NCBI GenBank assembly: GCA_963517825.1
Contig: CAUQGB010000005.1
Coordinates: 1-46,644, forward strand
Origin: Nanogingivalis sp963517825
GTDB taxonomy: Bacteria > Patescibacteriota > Saccharimonadia > Saccharimonadales > Saccharimonadaceae
Direction of reading: 5' to 3'
Length of the DNA: 46,644 nucleotides
Shown here one piece after another: positions 37,039 to 45,507 of this stretch. The notes under the pieces were generated by a model. The model made no database searches, was not told the origin of the DNA, and saw only the letters and a list, made by a program, of their open reading frames with translations. The first letter of the stretch is position 1. Each line of letters begins with the position of its first letter. Position numbers and translations under genes: made by a program.

Positions 37039-38235
37039 TTATTGTTCTTCTCCACCGAATTTCTCGCGGTCGTTTTCATCTCCGTCGAGATTTTCAACAA
37101 CTTCACTTTCAGTCGCTTCATTTAAAGCACTGAACAAGCCATCTTCAACATTTCCGCGTGGTTTTTTTTCGGTAGATTTAGCAAGTTCAATATCAAGCTC
37201 ATAACCCGTTAGTCGACTTGCAAGGCGAACATTCTGCCCAGCGCGGCCAATCGCAACACTTTGCTGATCTTCACTCACAAGCACAGTTGCTCGTTTGCGT
37301 TCGTTTTCACCAGTTTCTTTAATTTGAACTTCAACAACTTCTGCAGGACTTAACGCCTCACGGATAAATTCGCTTGGGTTTTCGCTCCAAGTTACAATAT
37401 CAATTTTTTCACGTTCACCAATTTCATTCATAACAGATTGAACTCGTACACCGCGACTACCAACGAAAGTTCCAACTGGATCAACACCGTTCATAACTGA
37501 ACGAACCGCCATCTTAGTTCGGCGACCAGCCTCACGAGCAATAGCCACAATTTCAACCATTCCAGTTTCTAGTTCTGGCACTTCTTGTTCGAAAAGAATT
37601 TCAACAAATTTTGCATCAGCACGTGAAAGAATCAATTCTGGCGCACGACCATCTCGTTCAATTTCTTTAATAAGAACTTTAATCCGCTGACCAACACTAA
37701 AATATTCACCATTAATTTGTTCGCGGAGCGGCATAACTCCATTCGCTTTTCCTAAATCGATTCTCACAAATCGTTGGTCAATTTTTGAAACCGAACCACT
37801 TACGATAGTACCAACTTTATCTTCGAATTCTTCAAGAATAATCTCACGTTCAGCTTCGCGAAGTCGCTGCAAAACAACTTGCTTAGCAGTTTGGGCGGCC
37901 ACACGACCAAAAGTTTCAACTGGGAATTTCTCTTCAACAATTTCGCCAATTTCAGCATTTACATCAAGTTTTTTTGCATCTTCAAGAGAAATCTCGTTAT
38001 TAATATTATAAGCTTCTTCGCCGTCAACAACTTCATATTGAACAAAAACTTCAGCATCACCAGTTTGAGTGTTTAGTTCTGCCCGAACATTTTGGTCGCG
38101 ATTTCCGTTTTCGCGTCGCCAAGCAGCCGCAATTGCCATTTCAATAACTTCTAAAACTTTTTCTTCCGGTAAATTTTTTTCAGCTGCAATTGTTTTTGCC
38201 GCCAACATCATTTGTTTAATATTTAAATCTTCCAT
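37039..38235 (-). CDS. nusA: Transcription termination/antitermination factor NusA
   Basis: 398 aa: N-terminal polymerase-binding domain (about 1-130), S1 domain (about 135-200, VGTIVSGSVSKIDQRFVRID), KH1 and KH2 domains (about 230-350, PVGTFVGSRGVRVQSVMNEI and QSVAIGRAGQNVRLASRLTG), then an acidic tail (EESEVVENLDGDENDREKFG-type composition). The acidic repeat domains of E. coli NusA are absent, as in most Gram-positives. It is preceded by a promoter and a terminator-like hairpin within its own leader. rimP is not directly upstream, unlike the usual rimP-nusA-infB order. Confidence 0.97.
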   Translation of the reverse strand: MEDLNIKQMMLAAKTIAAEKNLPEEKVLEVIEMAIAAAWRRENGNRDQNVRAELNTQTGDAEVFVQYEVVDGEEAYNINNEISLEDAKKLDVNAEIGEIVEEKFPVETFGRVAAQTAKQVVLQRLREAEREIILEEFEDKVGTIVSGSVSKIDQRFVRIDLGKANGVMPLREQINGEYFSVGQRIKVLIKEIERDGRAPELILSRADAKFVEILFEQEVPELETGMVEIVAIAREAGRRTKMAVRSVMNGVDPVGTFVGSRGVRVQSVMNEIGEREKIDIVTWSENPSEFIREALSPAEVVEVQIKETGENERKRATVLVSEDQQSVAIGRAGQNVRLASRLTGYELDIELAKSTEKKPRGNVEDGLFSALNEATESEVVENLDGDENDREKFGGEEQ

Positions 38236-38261
38236 TTTATCCTTTCGAAATAATTTCTTAT

Positions 38262-38286
38262 GAAAAATGCCGACCTGCTGGCCGAC
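38262..38286 (-). terminator. Terminator-like hairpin inside the nusA leader
   Basis: Minus strand GTCGGCC-AGCA-GGTCGGC (7 bp with GU pairs), followed by ATTTTTC. It lies after the nusA promoter (38296-38324) and before the ATG (38235), so it can attenuate nusA; it would also stop recG read-through. Confidence 0.7.
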
Positions 38287-38295
38287 TACTTTTCA

Positions 38296-38324
38296 ATTTT
38301 AGCACATTTTTTTTCTATAGTCAA
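38296..38324 (-). promoter_or_regulatory. Promoter of nusA
   Basis: Minus strand -35 TTGACT (38319-38324), 17-bp spacer, extended -10 TGCTAAAAT (TAAAAT 38296-38301). Transcription should begin within a few bases of the leader hairpin. Confidence 0.8.
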
Positions 38325-38328
38325 GACT

Positions 38329-40380
38329 TTAATTTAATAAAGTTAAACGTTGGTATTTCTCAAGAGCTTCCGGTCTATTGTTTAAGTATTTTTTCCATTC
38401 TTTTTGATTTTCGAAAAGAAAGTCCACAGCAGATTGCGCTTGAGAAATTATCTGCGTATCGCCAATATTTGCAAACTCCAGATTAATTTCGCCCGACTGA
38501 GCCTTGCCATAGATTTCACCAGCACCACGAAGTTCTAGATCTTTTTCCGCCAAAATAAAACCATCGTCTATTTTAGAAATTTCCTGAAGTCTTTGAGGGG
38601 GTTTTGCATTAGAACTCATTACAAGATAGCAAAAAGCGTCTCCGCCACCACGACCAACGCGCCCACGCAACTGGTGAAGCTGCGCCAAACCAAAACGATC
38701 CGCGTTCTCAATCACAATTACACTCGCATTTGGAATATCGACACCAACTTCAATAACAGTGGTCGATAATAGAATATCCGCTTTTTTCGCCAAAAAATCT
38801 GTCATAACTTGTTCTTTTTCTTCAGATTTCATTTTTCCATGAAGTTGTAAAATTCGAAGACCCTTAAAATCACGTTTTAACCGCTTAAATTCTGTTTCGA
38901 CATTTTTAATTTCTTCGTTTTTACCCTCTTGAATTGCGGGAACAATAATAAACACTTGTCGCCCATTCGAAATTTCCGTTTTGATTTTAGAATTCATTGG
39001 TGCACGAGATGCCGGCGAAATAATTTCCGTCTTTACAGGTTTTCGCCCAGCCGGTTTTTCCTTCAAAATCGAAACGCTCAAATCTCCAAAAAGCGTCAAC
39101 TGCAATGATCGTGGAATTGGTGTCGCCGTCATAGCAAGTAAATGTGGCATTTTCTGGTGTGATTTTTCAAGAATTTTCTGCCGTTGAGCCACACCAAAAC
39201 GATGTTGTTCGTCAATGATCACCAAGCCAAGCTTCGAAAATTCAACTTTATCTTGTATGATTGCGCTCGTTCCAACCAAAACATCTATTTCACCATTTTT
39301 TAAATTTTGATAAAGATTTTCTCTCTGCTTGCCCTTAACTTTCCCCGACAAAAAACCAACCGAAATATTGGCCCAAGATAATGTTTTCGAAAAATTCTCT
39401 GCAAGCTGAAATGCTAAAATTTCAGTTGGCGCAAAAACAGCAACCTGAAAACCATTTTTTATCGCATTTAATGCTGAAATCGCCGCCACCGTCGTTTTAC
39501 CAGACCCAACATCACCTTGTAAAAGCCGGTTCATCGGAAAATCTTGTTTCATATTTTGAATTATCTCCCAAGAAGCCAATCTTTGGGACGGTGTTAAATC
39601 GAACGGAAGTTTTTCAACAAACTTTTTTACATCTTGGATTCTTGGCTCAAAAACATATCCGCGCAACTGTTCATTTTCTATTTTATTCAATTTAGAAGCC
39701 AATATTAGCTCAAAAATCTCTTCGAAGGCTAATCGTTTTATCGCTAAATCAAACTGTTTTCCAGATTCAGGAAAATGCACCCACTCAATTGCTTGCGCGC
39801 GTGAAATTAGTTTTTCTTTTCGAACAACAACTTCCGGTAAAGTTTCAGGCAGAATTTTCATGAGCGGTTTTAACTCCGCCAAAGTTTTACGAATTATATC
39901 CGTTTTCAAACCTTTTTTTTGATGATAAATTGGTACAATTTCACCATTTTCACCTTCGAAATTTGTTTTATTCGGCAACTCTTCGCGTTTCATTACACTT
40001 GGGTTTGTAATTTGGTAGCGATTATAGTTAAATTCAAACTTTCCCGAAAAATAAAATTCATTTTCATCCTGCAACTGCTTAACCCTATAAGGTTGATTAA
40101 ACCAAATCGCTTTAATCTTCTCCTTACCATCTGTTAAAATCGCCTCGGTTATGGTCATTCCCCGACGAATTCGGCGCATAGAAACTTTTTCAGCATAAGC
40201 TTTAAACAAAACTTTTCCTGGCTTAATTTCATTCAAACTAGTCAAACTTGCAAAATCTTCATATTTTCTCGGAAAAAACTCTAAAAGATCGCCAACTGTT
40301 CTTAAATTAGCGTTTTCGAATTTTTCAAGTGTTTTTTCGCCAACACCTTTTACTAAACCGAGCGAAGAATTCAAATTCAT
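38329..40380 (-). CDS. recG: ATP-dependent DNA helicase RecG
   Basis: 683 aa. N-terminal helix-hairpin-helix-like start (SLGLVKGVGEKTLEKFENAN), wedge/OB domain (about 55-150), then SF2 motifs: Walker A LLQGDVGSGKTTVAAI, DExH IIDEQHRFGVAQRQ, TAT motif LLAMTATPIPRSLQLTLFGD, and helicase C motifs STTVIEVGVDIPNASVIVIE and HQLRGRVGRGGGDAFCYLV. It remodels stalled replication forks and Holliday junctions. An extended -10 (40387-40392) ends 6 nt before the ATG, so a leaderless mRNA is predicted. Confidence 0.97.
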   Translation of the reverse strand: MNLNSSLGLVKGVGEKTLEKFENANLRTVGDLLEFFPRKYEDFASLTSLNEIKPGKVLFKAYAEKVSMRRIRRGMTITEAILTDGKEKIKAIWFNQPYRVKQLQDENEFYFSGKFEFNYNRYQITNPSVMKREELPNKTNFEGENGEIVPIYHQKKGLKTDIIRKTLAELKPLMKILPETLPEVVVRKEKLISRAQAIEWVHFPESGKQFDLAIKRLAFEEIFELILASKLNKIENEQLRGYVFEPRIQDVKKFVEKLPFDLTPSQRLASWEIIQNMKQDFPMNRLLQGDVGSGKTTVAAISALNAIKNGFQVAVFAPTEILAFQLAENFSKTLSWANISVGFLSGKVKGKQRENLYQNLKNGEIDVLVGTSAIIQDKVEFSKLGLVIIDEQHRFGVAQRQKILEKSHQKMPHLLAMTATPIPRSLQLTLFGDLSVSILKEKPAGRKPVKTEIISPASRAPMNSKIKTEISNGRQVFIIVPAIQEGKNEEIKNVETEFKRLKRDFKGLRILQLHGKMKSEEKEQVMTDFLAKKADILLSTTVIEVGVDIPNASVIVIENADRFGLAQLHQLRGRVGRGGGDAFCYLVMSSNAKPPQRLQEISKIDDGFILAEKDLELRGAGEIYGKAQSGEINLEFANIGDTQIISQAQSAVDFLFENQKEWKKYLNNRPEALEKYQRLTLLN

Positions 40381-40386
40381 TACTTT

Positions 40387-40392
40387 ATTATA
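40387..40392 (-). promoter_or_regulatory. Extended -10 of recG (leaderless)
   Basis: Minus strand TGATATAAT (TATAAT 40387-40392), 6 nt before the ATG; the -35 TTTTAG at 17 bp is weak. Confidence 0.55.
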
Positions 40393-40424
40393 TCACATAT
40401 TGATTACGGCTAAAATTCCCTACA

Positions 40425-40453
40425 ACAAAAAATGAGCAGTTTTCACTACTCAT
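40425..40453 (-). terminator. Terminator of the RNase J gene
   Basis: Minus strand ATGAGTAG-(6 nt)-CTGCTCAT followed by TTTTTG. Confidence 0.8.
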
Positions 40454-40462
40454 TTTGAAATT

Positions 40463-42541
40463 TTAAACTTTATTGACTACTGGAATAACAATCGGTGTAT
40501 GACCAGTTGAATCAAACAAGATATGAGAAATATCATCCTTGATCTCTTGTTTCATGTCTGCAATTTCAATTTTGCGTTCAACTTCCCGATCAGTTTTAAT
40601 TCGCAAATAGTGGCGAATCTTACCGATCAATTCTTCACTATCTTTAAGATATACAAATCCACGAGAGATTACATCCGGAGTCTTCAATAACCGACCCGTT
40701 TTCTTACTGATAGTTAGAACAATGATAAAGATTCCTTCTGTCGAAATATGTAAACGATCTTTTACAACAGCATCATGAACCGTGTTTCCAGTGTTGTCGT
40801 AAAGAATTGATCCAACATGAACGCGGCCACCTTTTTTAATTGTGCGCTCTTTAGTTAATTCAATAATATCACCACTATCCGCAACAAGAATTTCATGTCG
40901 TTTTAGCCCAAGCACTTTTTGCGCCATTTCAGCATTATGTTGAAGCATATAGAATTCACCGTGAACTGGCAAATAGTTTTTTGGACGAATAGTTTCGACC
41001 AATCGAACATGATCATCATAATATGCATGTCCCGAAAGGTGTAGAGGGCCAATTCCGTGATAATGACCACGGCCGTGCTGAATTACACCAGCACCCTCAC
41101 GCAACAATCCATCCACTGTTGAGGCAACTCTAGGCTCATTTCCAGGAATAGGACTTGATGAAAACACCACAACATCAGTTGCTTTAATTTTCACAAATCG
41201 GTGAGCTCCGGTCGCCATACGGTTCAAAACAGCGTTTAATTCACCCTGCGAGCCGGTACATACGATTGAGACTTTTGAATCATCAAGTTTAACTATATCT
41301 TCCATTTTCACAATCACGTCTTTAGGAACTTTAATTTTTCGTGATCGCAAAGCAACTTCAATTGCGTTAATCATTGAAAAACCTGCAAAAGCCACTTTCC
41401 TATTGTGTTTTACCGCCTCATCGAGAATCAATTGCAATCGATAAATCTGACTTGAAAAACATGAGAAAATCAATCGAGCGTGAGGGTAAGCTGTCATAAC
41501 CTCGCCAACACTTTCACCAATGGAATATTCACTGTGTGGATGTGTTCCCGGTGTATCGATATTAGTACTTTCGTTCATCAATAGATCAACGCCCTCTTTT
41601 TGCGCAATCTCAGCAAGGCGTGGAAGGTCGAACTGTGTATCAACTGGATCATTTTCGAAACGCCAGTCACCCATATGTACAATGTTTCCATTTGGTGTAC
41701 GAATAACCATCGCCACACATCCTGGAATTGAGTGAAGAACGTGCACAAATTCAAGCGTCATGTGTTCAGAAATCCTAATCTGTTCGTGTTTAAATGGATC
41801 AACAACTTGATAGTTTGGTGAAACCTCAACAACAGCTTCTTCCATTTGACGCTTAATCATGCCGATCGTAAAATCAGTAGCATAAATTGGAATGTTGTTT
41901 CCGAATTCAGGCAAGAGCTGACGAACCGCACCAATGTGGTCAAGGTGGGCATGAGTAAATGCAACCGCCTTAACTTTATGCATATTATCTTTCAAATATG
42001 TAATGTCTGGCGTCATAAAGTTCACACCAGGGTAGTCTTCGTTAGGAAAAATTGAACCCATATCGATAACTAGGATTTCATCCATATACTCGATTGCGAA
42101 CATATTTTTACCAATTCCAAACTCACCCAAACCACCAAGCGGAATCACTCGCACACTATCTTTTTCTGGGCGAAGTTTCTTCAACTTCGAAGCTGTTAAT
42201 TGTTCACCATCAAAGCCATTGAACAGCGATTTATTAACAGGGATATTTACGATGTGTTGCGTTGCTCGCATATTGATGTCGTTCGAAATCATTCGCTGAG
42301 CTCGCACGACAGCGCCACGACGTGTTGTTGTTGGTAGATTCACCTTTTTAGTGTCAGATTTTTGAGCTCGAGTTTGTTTCGAAATATTCTTCGCCTTTTG
42401 AGCAATTTTATTGGCACTATTCTCGGCTTTTTCTTTTTTAGCATTTCCAACATATTTATCACGATTTTTTTGCAAATCTTGAGCTTTTTTCTGCAAGTTA
42501 GCACGCTTTCGAGCCTGCTTCTCATTAAAATTATCAGTCAT
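40463..42541 (-). CDS. rnj: Ribonuclease J
   Basis: 692 aa. A basic, Lys/Ala/Gln-rich disordered N-terminal extension (about 1-105) comes before the enzyme core, which starts near VRVIPLGGLGEFGIGKNMFA. The metallo-beta-lactamase signature is AVAFTHAHLDHIGAVRQLLP, with VHMGDWRFEND and the beta-CASP insert (SIVCTGSQGELNAVLNRMAT, HGRGHYHGIGPLHLSGHAYY). It is an endo- and 5'-3' exoribonuclease for mRNA decay and rRNA maturation. The extension is the odd part; typical RNase J has about 555 residues. The leader (about 70 nt) folds on itself around GTTCGAA/TTCGAAC. Confidence 0.95.
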   Translation of the reverse strand: MTDNFNEKQARKRANLQKKAQDLQKNRDKYVGNAKKEKAENSANKIAQKAKNISKQTRAQKSDTKKVNLPTTTRRGAVVRAQRMISNDINMRATQHIVNIPVNKSLFNGFDGEQLTASKLKKLRPEKDSVRVIPLGGLGEFGIGKNMFAIEYMDEILVIDMGSIFPNEDYPGVNFMTPDITYLKDNMHKVKAVAFTHAHLDHIGAVRQLLPEFGNNIPIYATDFTIGMIKRQMEEAVVEVSPNYQVVDPFKHEQIRISEHMTLEFVHVLHSIPGCVAMVIRTPNGNIVHMGDWRFENDPVDTQFDLPRLAEIAQKEGVDLLMNESTNIDTPGTHPHSEYSIGESVGEVMTAYPHARLIFSCFSSQIYRLQLILDEAVKHNRKVAFAGFSMINAIEVALRSRKIKVPKDVIVKMEDIVKLDDSKVSIVCTGSQGELNAVLNRMATGAHRFVKIKATDVVVFSSSPIPGNEPRVASTVDGLLREGAGVIQHGRGHYHGIGPLHLSGHAYYDDHVRLVETIRPKNYLPVHGEFYMLQHNAEMAQKVLGLKRHEILVADSGDIIELTKERTIKKGGRVHVGSILYDNTGNTVHDAVVKDRLHISTEGIFIIVLTISKKTGRLLKTPDVISRGFVYLKDSEELIGKIRHYLRIKTDREVERKIEIADMKQEIKDDISHILFDSTGHTPIVIPVVNKV

Positions 42542-42618
42542 TTTTCTCCTTAAATTAAAGCGTTCGAAAAGTTATTTTTAGGTCGGATTCTTCGAACAAG
42601 TAATATTTTAGTATTCTT

Positions 42619-42647
42619 ATTTTATCAAATTTCAAGTTTAAAGTCAA
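42619..42647 (-). promoter_or_regulatory. Promoter of the RNase J gene
   Basis: Minus strand -35 TTGACT (42642-42647), 17-bp spacer, extended -10 TGATAAAAT (TAAAAT 42619-42624). The leader carries a GTTCGAA/TTCGAAC stem ending before the ribosome site AAGGAG. Confidence 0.8.
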
Positions 42648-42649
42648 AC

Positions 42650-42672
42650 AAAAAAGAGCCCGAGGGGGCCCT
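42650..42672 (-). terminator. Terminator of the 242-aa gene
   Basis: Minus strand AGGGCCC-CCTC-GGGCTCT followed by TTTTTG, 3 nt after the stop at 42676. Confidence 0.85.
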
Positions 42673-42675
42673 AAA

Positions 42676-43404
42676 TTAGAAGAGTAAAATACGGTATCTC
42701 TCAATTAGGCTGAACTTATAGCCTTTTTCAATAAGAGACTTATAAATTCTTTTTAGATCCTTCTTCAAATCATTGTCAAGTTTTTTTATTTCATTCCTTG
42801 AACGCAAAATTGAAGAAAGACCGTTATAGATTATCTTGTCAAGACGAGGACCATATCCTCTTATAAATTGGTCAATAGACCAATTGTCCCTGCTACTGAT
42901 GATAATTGCAAACTGCTTTCCGAAAGCGTTGTGTTTCTCGCAGGCATCCAATCCTGCGAAATAGATATTAGACATTAGTCTATCAGTACCGGTGGATAAT
43001 CTACCGACAATAGGTTTTAAGGAGTGGAGAATTGCCACAATCTCTTCAATCCCAAGCTGATCGTCTTGCGCGATTAAATTGATGATATTTCCAGCAATAG
43101 CAGACGCCATTTTCTCCGGAGTCTTTAGAGTGTTTTTATCAACTGTTTCAGAGAACCGCTTATAAAAGTTTCTTATAAAGTTTAAAACTTTTTGTAGCTT
43201 CTCTTTCATAACTTTATAGTCCTCATTGTATTTTTTATTACTATGTTCTTTTTCTGCGATATATAAAACATTCTGCAGCTTTTTAATATCACAATCACTG
43301 ATTGCTTTTAACGCTCTCCGAGTGTCTGATACTAATGGAAGAAGGTGAATCTCACCCTTGGAATAGTTTTCGCTTCCCGTTTCGTAAAGAACTTCATATA
43401 ACAT
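42676..43404 (-). CDS. Unknown soluble helical protein, 242 aa
   Basis: Start at ATG 43404 with GGAGGT 8 nt upstream; the frame extends to a TTG at 43419, but that lies upstream of the ribosome site. It begins MLYEVLYETGSENYSKGEIH. It appears all-helical (about 25-240), with Lys/Glu/Asn-rich surface, and ends SLIEKGYKFSLIERYRILLF. No signal peptide, membrane helix or catalytic motif is recognised. It has its own extended -10 (43439-43444) and terminator, beside another unknown gene. Confidence 0.65.
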   Translation of the reverse strand: MLYEVLYETGSENYSKGEIHLLPLVSDTRRALKAISDCDIKKLQNVLYIAEKEHSNKKYNEDYKVMKEKLQKVLNFIRNFYKRFSETVDKNTLKTPEKMASAIAGNIINLIAQDDQLGIEEIVAILHSLKPIVGRLSTGTDRLMSNIYFAGLDACEKHNAFGKQFAIIISSRDNWSIDQFIRGYGPRLDKIIYNGLSSILRSRNEIKKLDNDLKKDLKRIYKSLIEKGYKFSLIERYRILLF

Positions 43405-43438
43405 TTTTATTACCTCCAAAAATATATAGAATATAAAT

Positions 43439-43444
43439 ATTATA
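43439..43444 (-). promoter_or_regulatory. Extended -10 of the 242-aa gene
   Basis: Minus strand TGGTATAAT (TATAAT 43439-43444); the -35 at 17 bp (GTTTTC) is poor and overlaps the preceding terminator's U-run. Confidence 0.45.
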
Positions 43445-43460
43445 CCAGATTTTCGAAAAA

Positions 43461-43485
43461 AGAAAACCCTGCATATTTAGCAGGG
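43461..43485 (-). terminator. Terminator of the 252-aa membrane gene
   Basis: Minus strand CCCTGC-(7 nt)-GCAGGG followed by TTTTCTTTTTT. Confidence 0.8.
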
Positions 43486-43501
43486 CTAAGTTTTTTATTA
43501 A

Positions 43502-44260
43502 CTAAAAAGCGCAATCTTTGAAGATCAAGCTAATCTTTTCTTCAATGGCGTAATTGCCATTTAGTGAAAAGAAGAAAGAGGTATTGCCATTACCATCATT
43601 AACTCTTGTAGCAACATTATAGTGCATTTTCTCTTTTGTTCTGATGAAACAACGGATCTTCCAGAGGTAAAACTCCGTAAAAATCCATGCCACTACGACA
43701 AAAATAGACACTCTTTCATCTAGCTGACTTTCAACTATTAAAAGCATTGTTGCCATGAGCAATAAAGTTAAAGCAAAAGCTAAATGATAAAAATAAAATC
43801 TAATTGCGAATTTATTTATCTCTTCGAAAACTTTCTTCAAAAAGTCATAGCATCTCTCCTCTGCTTCCGTGTTCTCAGGCAACTCAATTCCTTCAGTAGA
43901 AGCCCACGCCCATCTGATTAACAACCTTTTCTCGATGTTGCGATTTTCCTCCTCACTAAAGAAGTATAATCTAGCGATTTGAAAATTAGCAACGATCGTT
44001 ATGGTTATTAAACTTATCAATATTAATATTGACAAAAATCCATAGTTCTGACTAATTTTTGCAAGTATCAATAAAGCGCTTAAGATTAAAACCCACACAA
44101 GAACTGCAATTTTTAGCCACAGATTATCAATAAATACTTTATTAATAATATAGGCCTTTTTCGGAAAATTAAATTCACGAATTTCTTTCGTGTCTATTTT
44201 AACTTTCTTATTTTCACCAGTATCCAAGTCTTTCATTGTCACAATTTTCGAAATCTTCAT
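43502..44260 (-). CDS. Unknown membrane protein with four predicted helices, 252 aa
   Basis: Start at ATG 44260 with AGAGGT 7 nt upstream; a GTG at 44269 is rejected because it overlaps the ribosome site. Two hydrophobic hairpins (about 47-66 with 75-95, and 155-175 with 185-205) flank a soluble segment holding the acidic GIELPENTEAEERCYDFLKK. The N-terminal 40 residues are Lys/Asp-rich. No family recognised. Its promoter is back-to-back with that of the cobW-type gene. Confidence 0.65.
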   Translation of the reverse strand: MKISKIVTMKDLDTGENKKVKIDTKEIREFNFPKKAYIINKVFIDNLWLKIAVLVWVLILSALLILAKISQNYGFLSILILISLITITIVANFQIARLYFFSEEENRNIEKRLLIRWAWASTEGIELPENTEAEERCYDFLKKVFEEINKFAIRFYFYHLAFALTLLLMATMLLIVESQLDERVSIFVVVAWIFTEFYLWKIRCFIRTKEKMHYNVATRVNDGNGNTSFFFSLNGNYAIEEKISLIFKDCAF

Positions 44261-44306
44261 AGATTTCACCTCTTTCTAAAATTTCTTTGCAAAATGCAAC
44301 TTTCAA

Positions 44307-44335
44307 ATTATACCATATATTCTTTAAAAATGCAA
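44307..44335 (-). promoter_or_regulatory. Promoter of the 252-aa membrane gene
   Basis: Minus strand -35 TTGCAT (44330-44335), 17-bp spacer, extended -10 TGGTATAAT (TATAAT 44307-44312). Confidence 0.75.
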
Positions 44336-44338
44336 ATC

Positions 44339-44367
44339 TTGCAGGCCTTCTAAAAATCTGTTAAACT
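44339..44367 (+). promoter_or_regulatory. Promoter of the cobW-type gene (leaderless)
   Basis: Plus strand -35 TTGCAG (44339-44344), 17-bp spacer, extended -10 TGTTAAACT (TAAACT 44362-44367), 6 nt before the ATG. Confidence 0.6.
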
Positions 44368-44373
44368 GGTTTT

Positions 44374-45471
44374 ATGAATAATGAAGAATTTGATATTTCA
44401 AACTTTTCGAAAGATATTTTTGATGATTTTTCAAAAACAGAAATTAAAGCAAAAAAACAAAAAAATCGAAAAATTCCAGTTATAATGATTTCTGGCTTTT
44501 TGGGCTCAGGCAAAACCACGCTTTTGAACCATCTTTTAAAATCAAGCCCAAATCTAAAAATTGGTGCAATTGTAAATGATTTCGGCATAATAAATATCGA
44601 TAGTAAATTGATCTCTAATGGAATCAATGAGCAAAAAATTGAGCTTAGCAATGGCTGTATTTGCTGCATGATTGGTGATAACGGATTAAGCGAACCACTT
44701 TCAAAATTAGCGAATAAAGATTCACTACTTGATGCAATCATAATTGAGGCTAGTGGAATTGCTGAACCTTATGATTTACTTAAAACTTTGCAATATTCTG
44801 GTAATCAATATTCTTATTTCGGCGGAAATATTTATTTAATCGACGCTCAAAATTTCGAAAATTCTACGAGTGATTTTCCGACTCATTTTAAAAAATGCAT
44901 CAAAGCAAGTGATATTATTATCTTAAACAAAACCGATTTAGTTTCTGAATTCAAAATTCAAGAGATCCACAAATTCATTCGAAAATCTAACACAAACTCA
45001 CCAATTATTGAAAGCCAAAACGCAAAAATTAATCCTAATTTAATTTTTTCTTGGCAAAAATCTGAACAAGAAAATAATGAAAAAATCGAAGAATACAAAC
45101 ACGACCATAAAGATCATATTCATAACCAATTTCAATCTTTAGCTTTCGAAACAATAAAACCACTAAATCCTCAAAAATTCCTAAGTTTTCTCGATAATTT
45201 ACCTAAAAATCTTTTTCGAATGAAAGGAATTTGCTATTTCGGGATGAAAGGATACGAACAGAAATATATAGTTCATCTGGTTGGTAAAACTATTGATATT
45301 TATGCTGAAGAATGGAAAGATGAACCGCCAAAAACCGAACTCGTTCTAATAGGTTCTGAAATTAATAAATCTGAAATTCTTACAAAATTGAGAGATTTAG
45401 AAGATAAAAGCCCAGATGAAATTACGCCACAAAATATGGTAAATTTCGAAAGGTTCTTTTTATCAAAATAA
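44374..45471 (+). CDS. CobW/COG0523-type G3E GTPase, putative metallochaperone
   Basis: 365 aa. Walker A MISGFLGSGKTTLLNHLL (about 38-55), the metal-binding CxCC in LSNGCICCMIGDNG, Walker B-type IIIEASGIAEPYDLL, guanine-specificity ILNKTDLV, a His-rich spacer (YKHDHKDHIHNQ, about 246-257) and a CobW C-terminal domain (FRMKGICYFGMKGYEQKYIV). Members load Zn, Co or other metals into target proteins by GTP-driven transfer. A 33-residue acidic/basic N-terminal extension precedes the GTPase. Whether it serves zinc is inferred; no Zur box was identified at its leaderless promoter. Confidence 0.9.
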   Translation: MNNEEFDISNFSKDIFDDFSKTEIKAKKQKNRKIPVIMISGFLGSGKTTLLNHLLKSSPNLKIGAIVNDFGIINIDSKLISNGINEQKIELSNGCICCMIGDNGLSEPLSKLANKDSLLDAIIIEASGIAEPYDLLKTLQYSGNQYSYFGGNIYLIDAQNFENSTSDFPTHFKKCIKASDIIILNKTDLVSEFKIQEIHKFIRKSNTNSPIIESQNAKINPNLIFSWQKSEQENNEKIEEYKHDHKDHIHNQFQSLAFETIKPLNPQKFLSFLDNLPKNLFRMKGICYFGMKGYEQKYIVHLVGKTIDIYAEEWKDEPPKTELVLIGSEINKSEILTKLRDLEDKSPDEITPQNMVNFERFFLSK

Positions 45472-45474
45472 AGT

Positions 45475-45503
45475 AAAACCGACCGTTGAATATGGTCGGT
45501 TTT
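45475..45503. terminator. Bidirectional terminator after the cobW-type gene
   Basis: AAAACCGACC-(9 nt)-GGTCGGTTTT, 10-bp stem with A/T-rich sides, 3 nt after the cobW-type stop and 4 nt from the stop of the convergent aminopeptidase gene. Confidence 0.85.
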
Positions 45504-45507
45504 AAAC

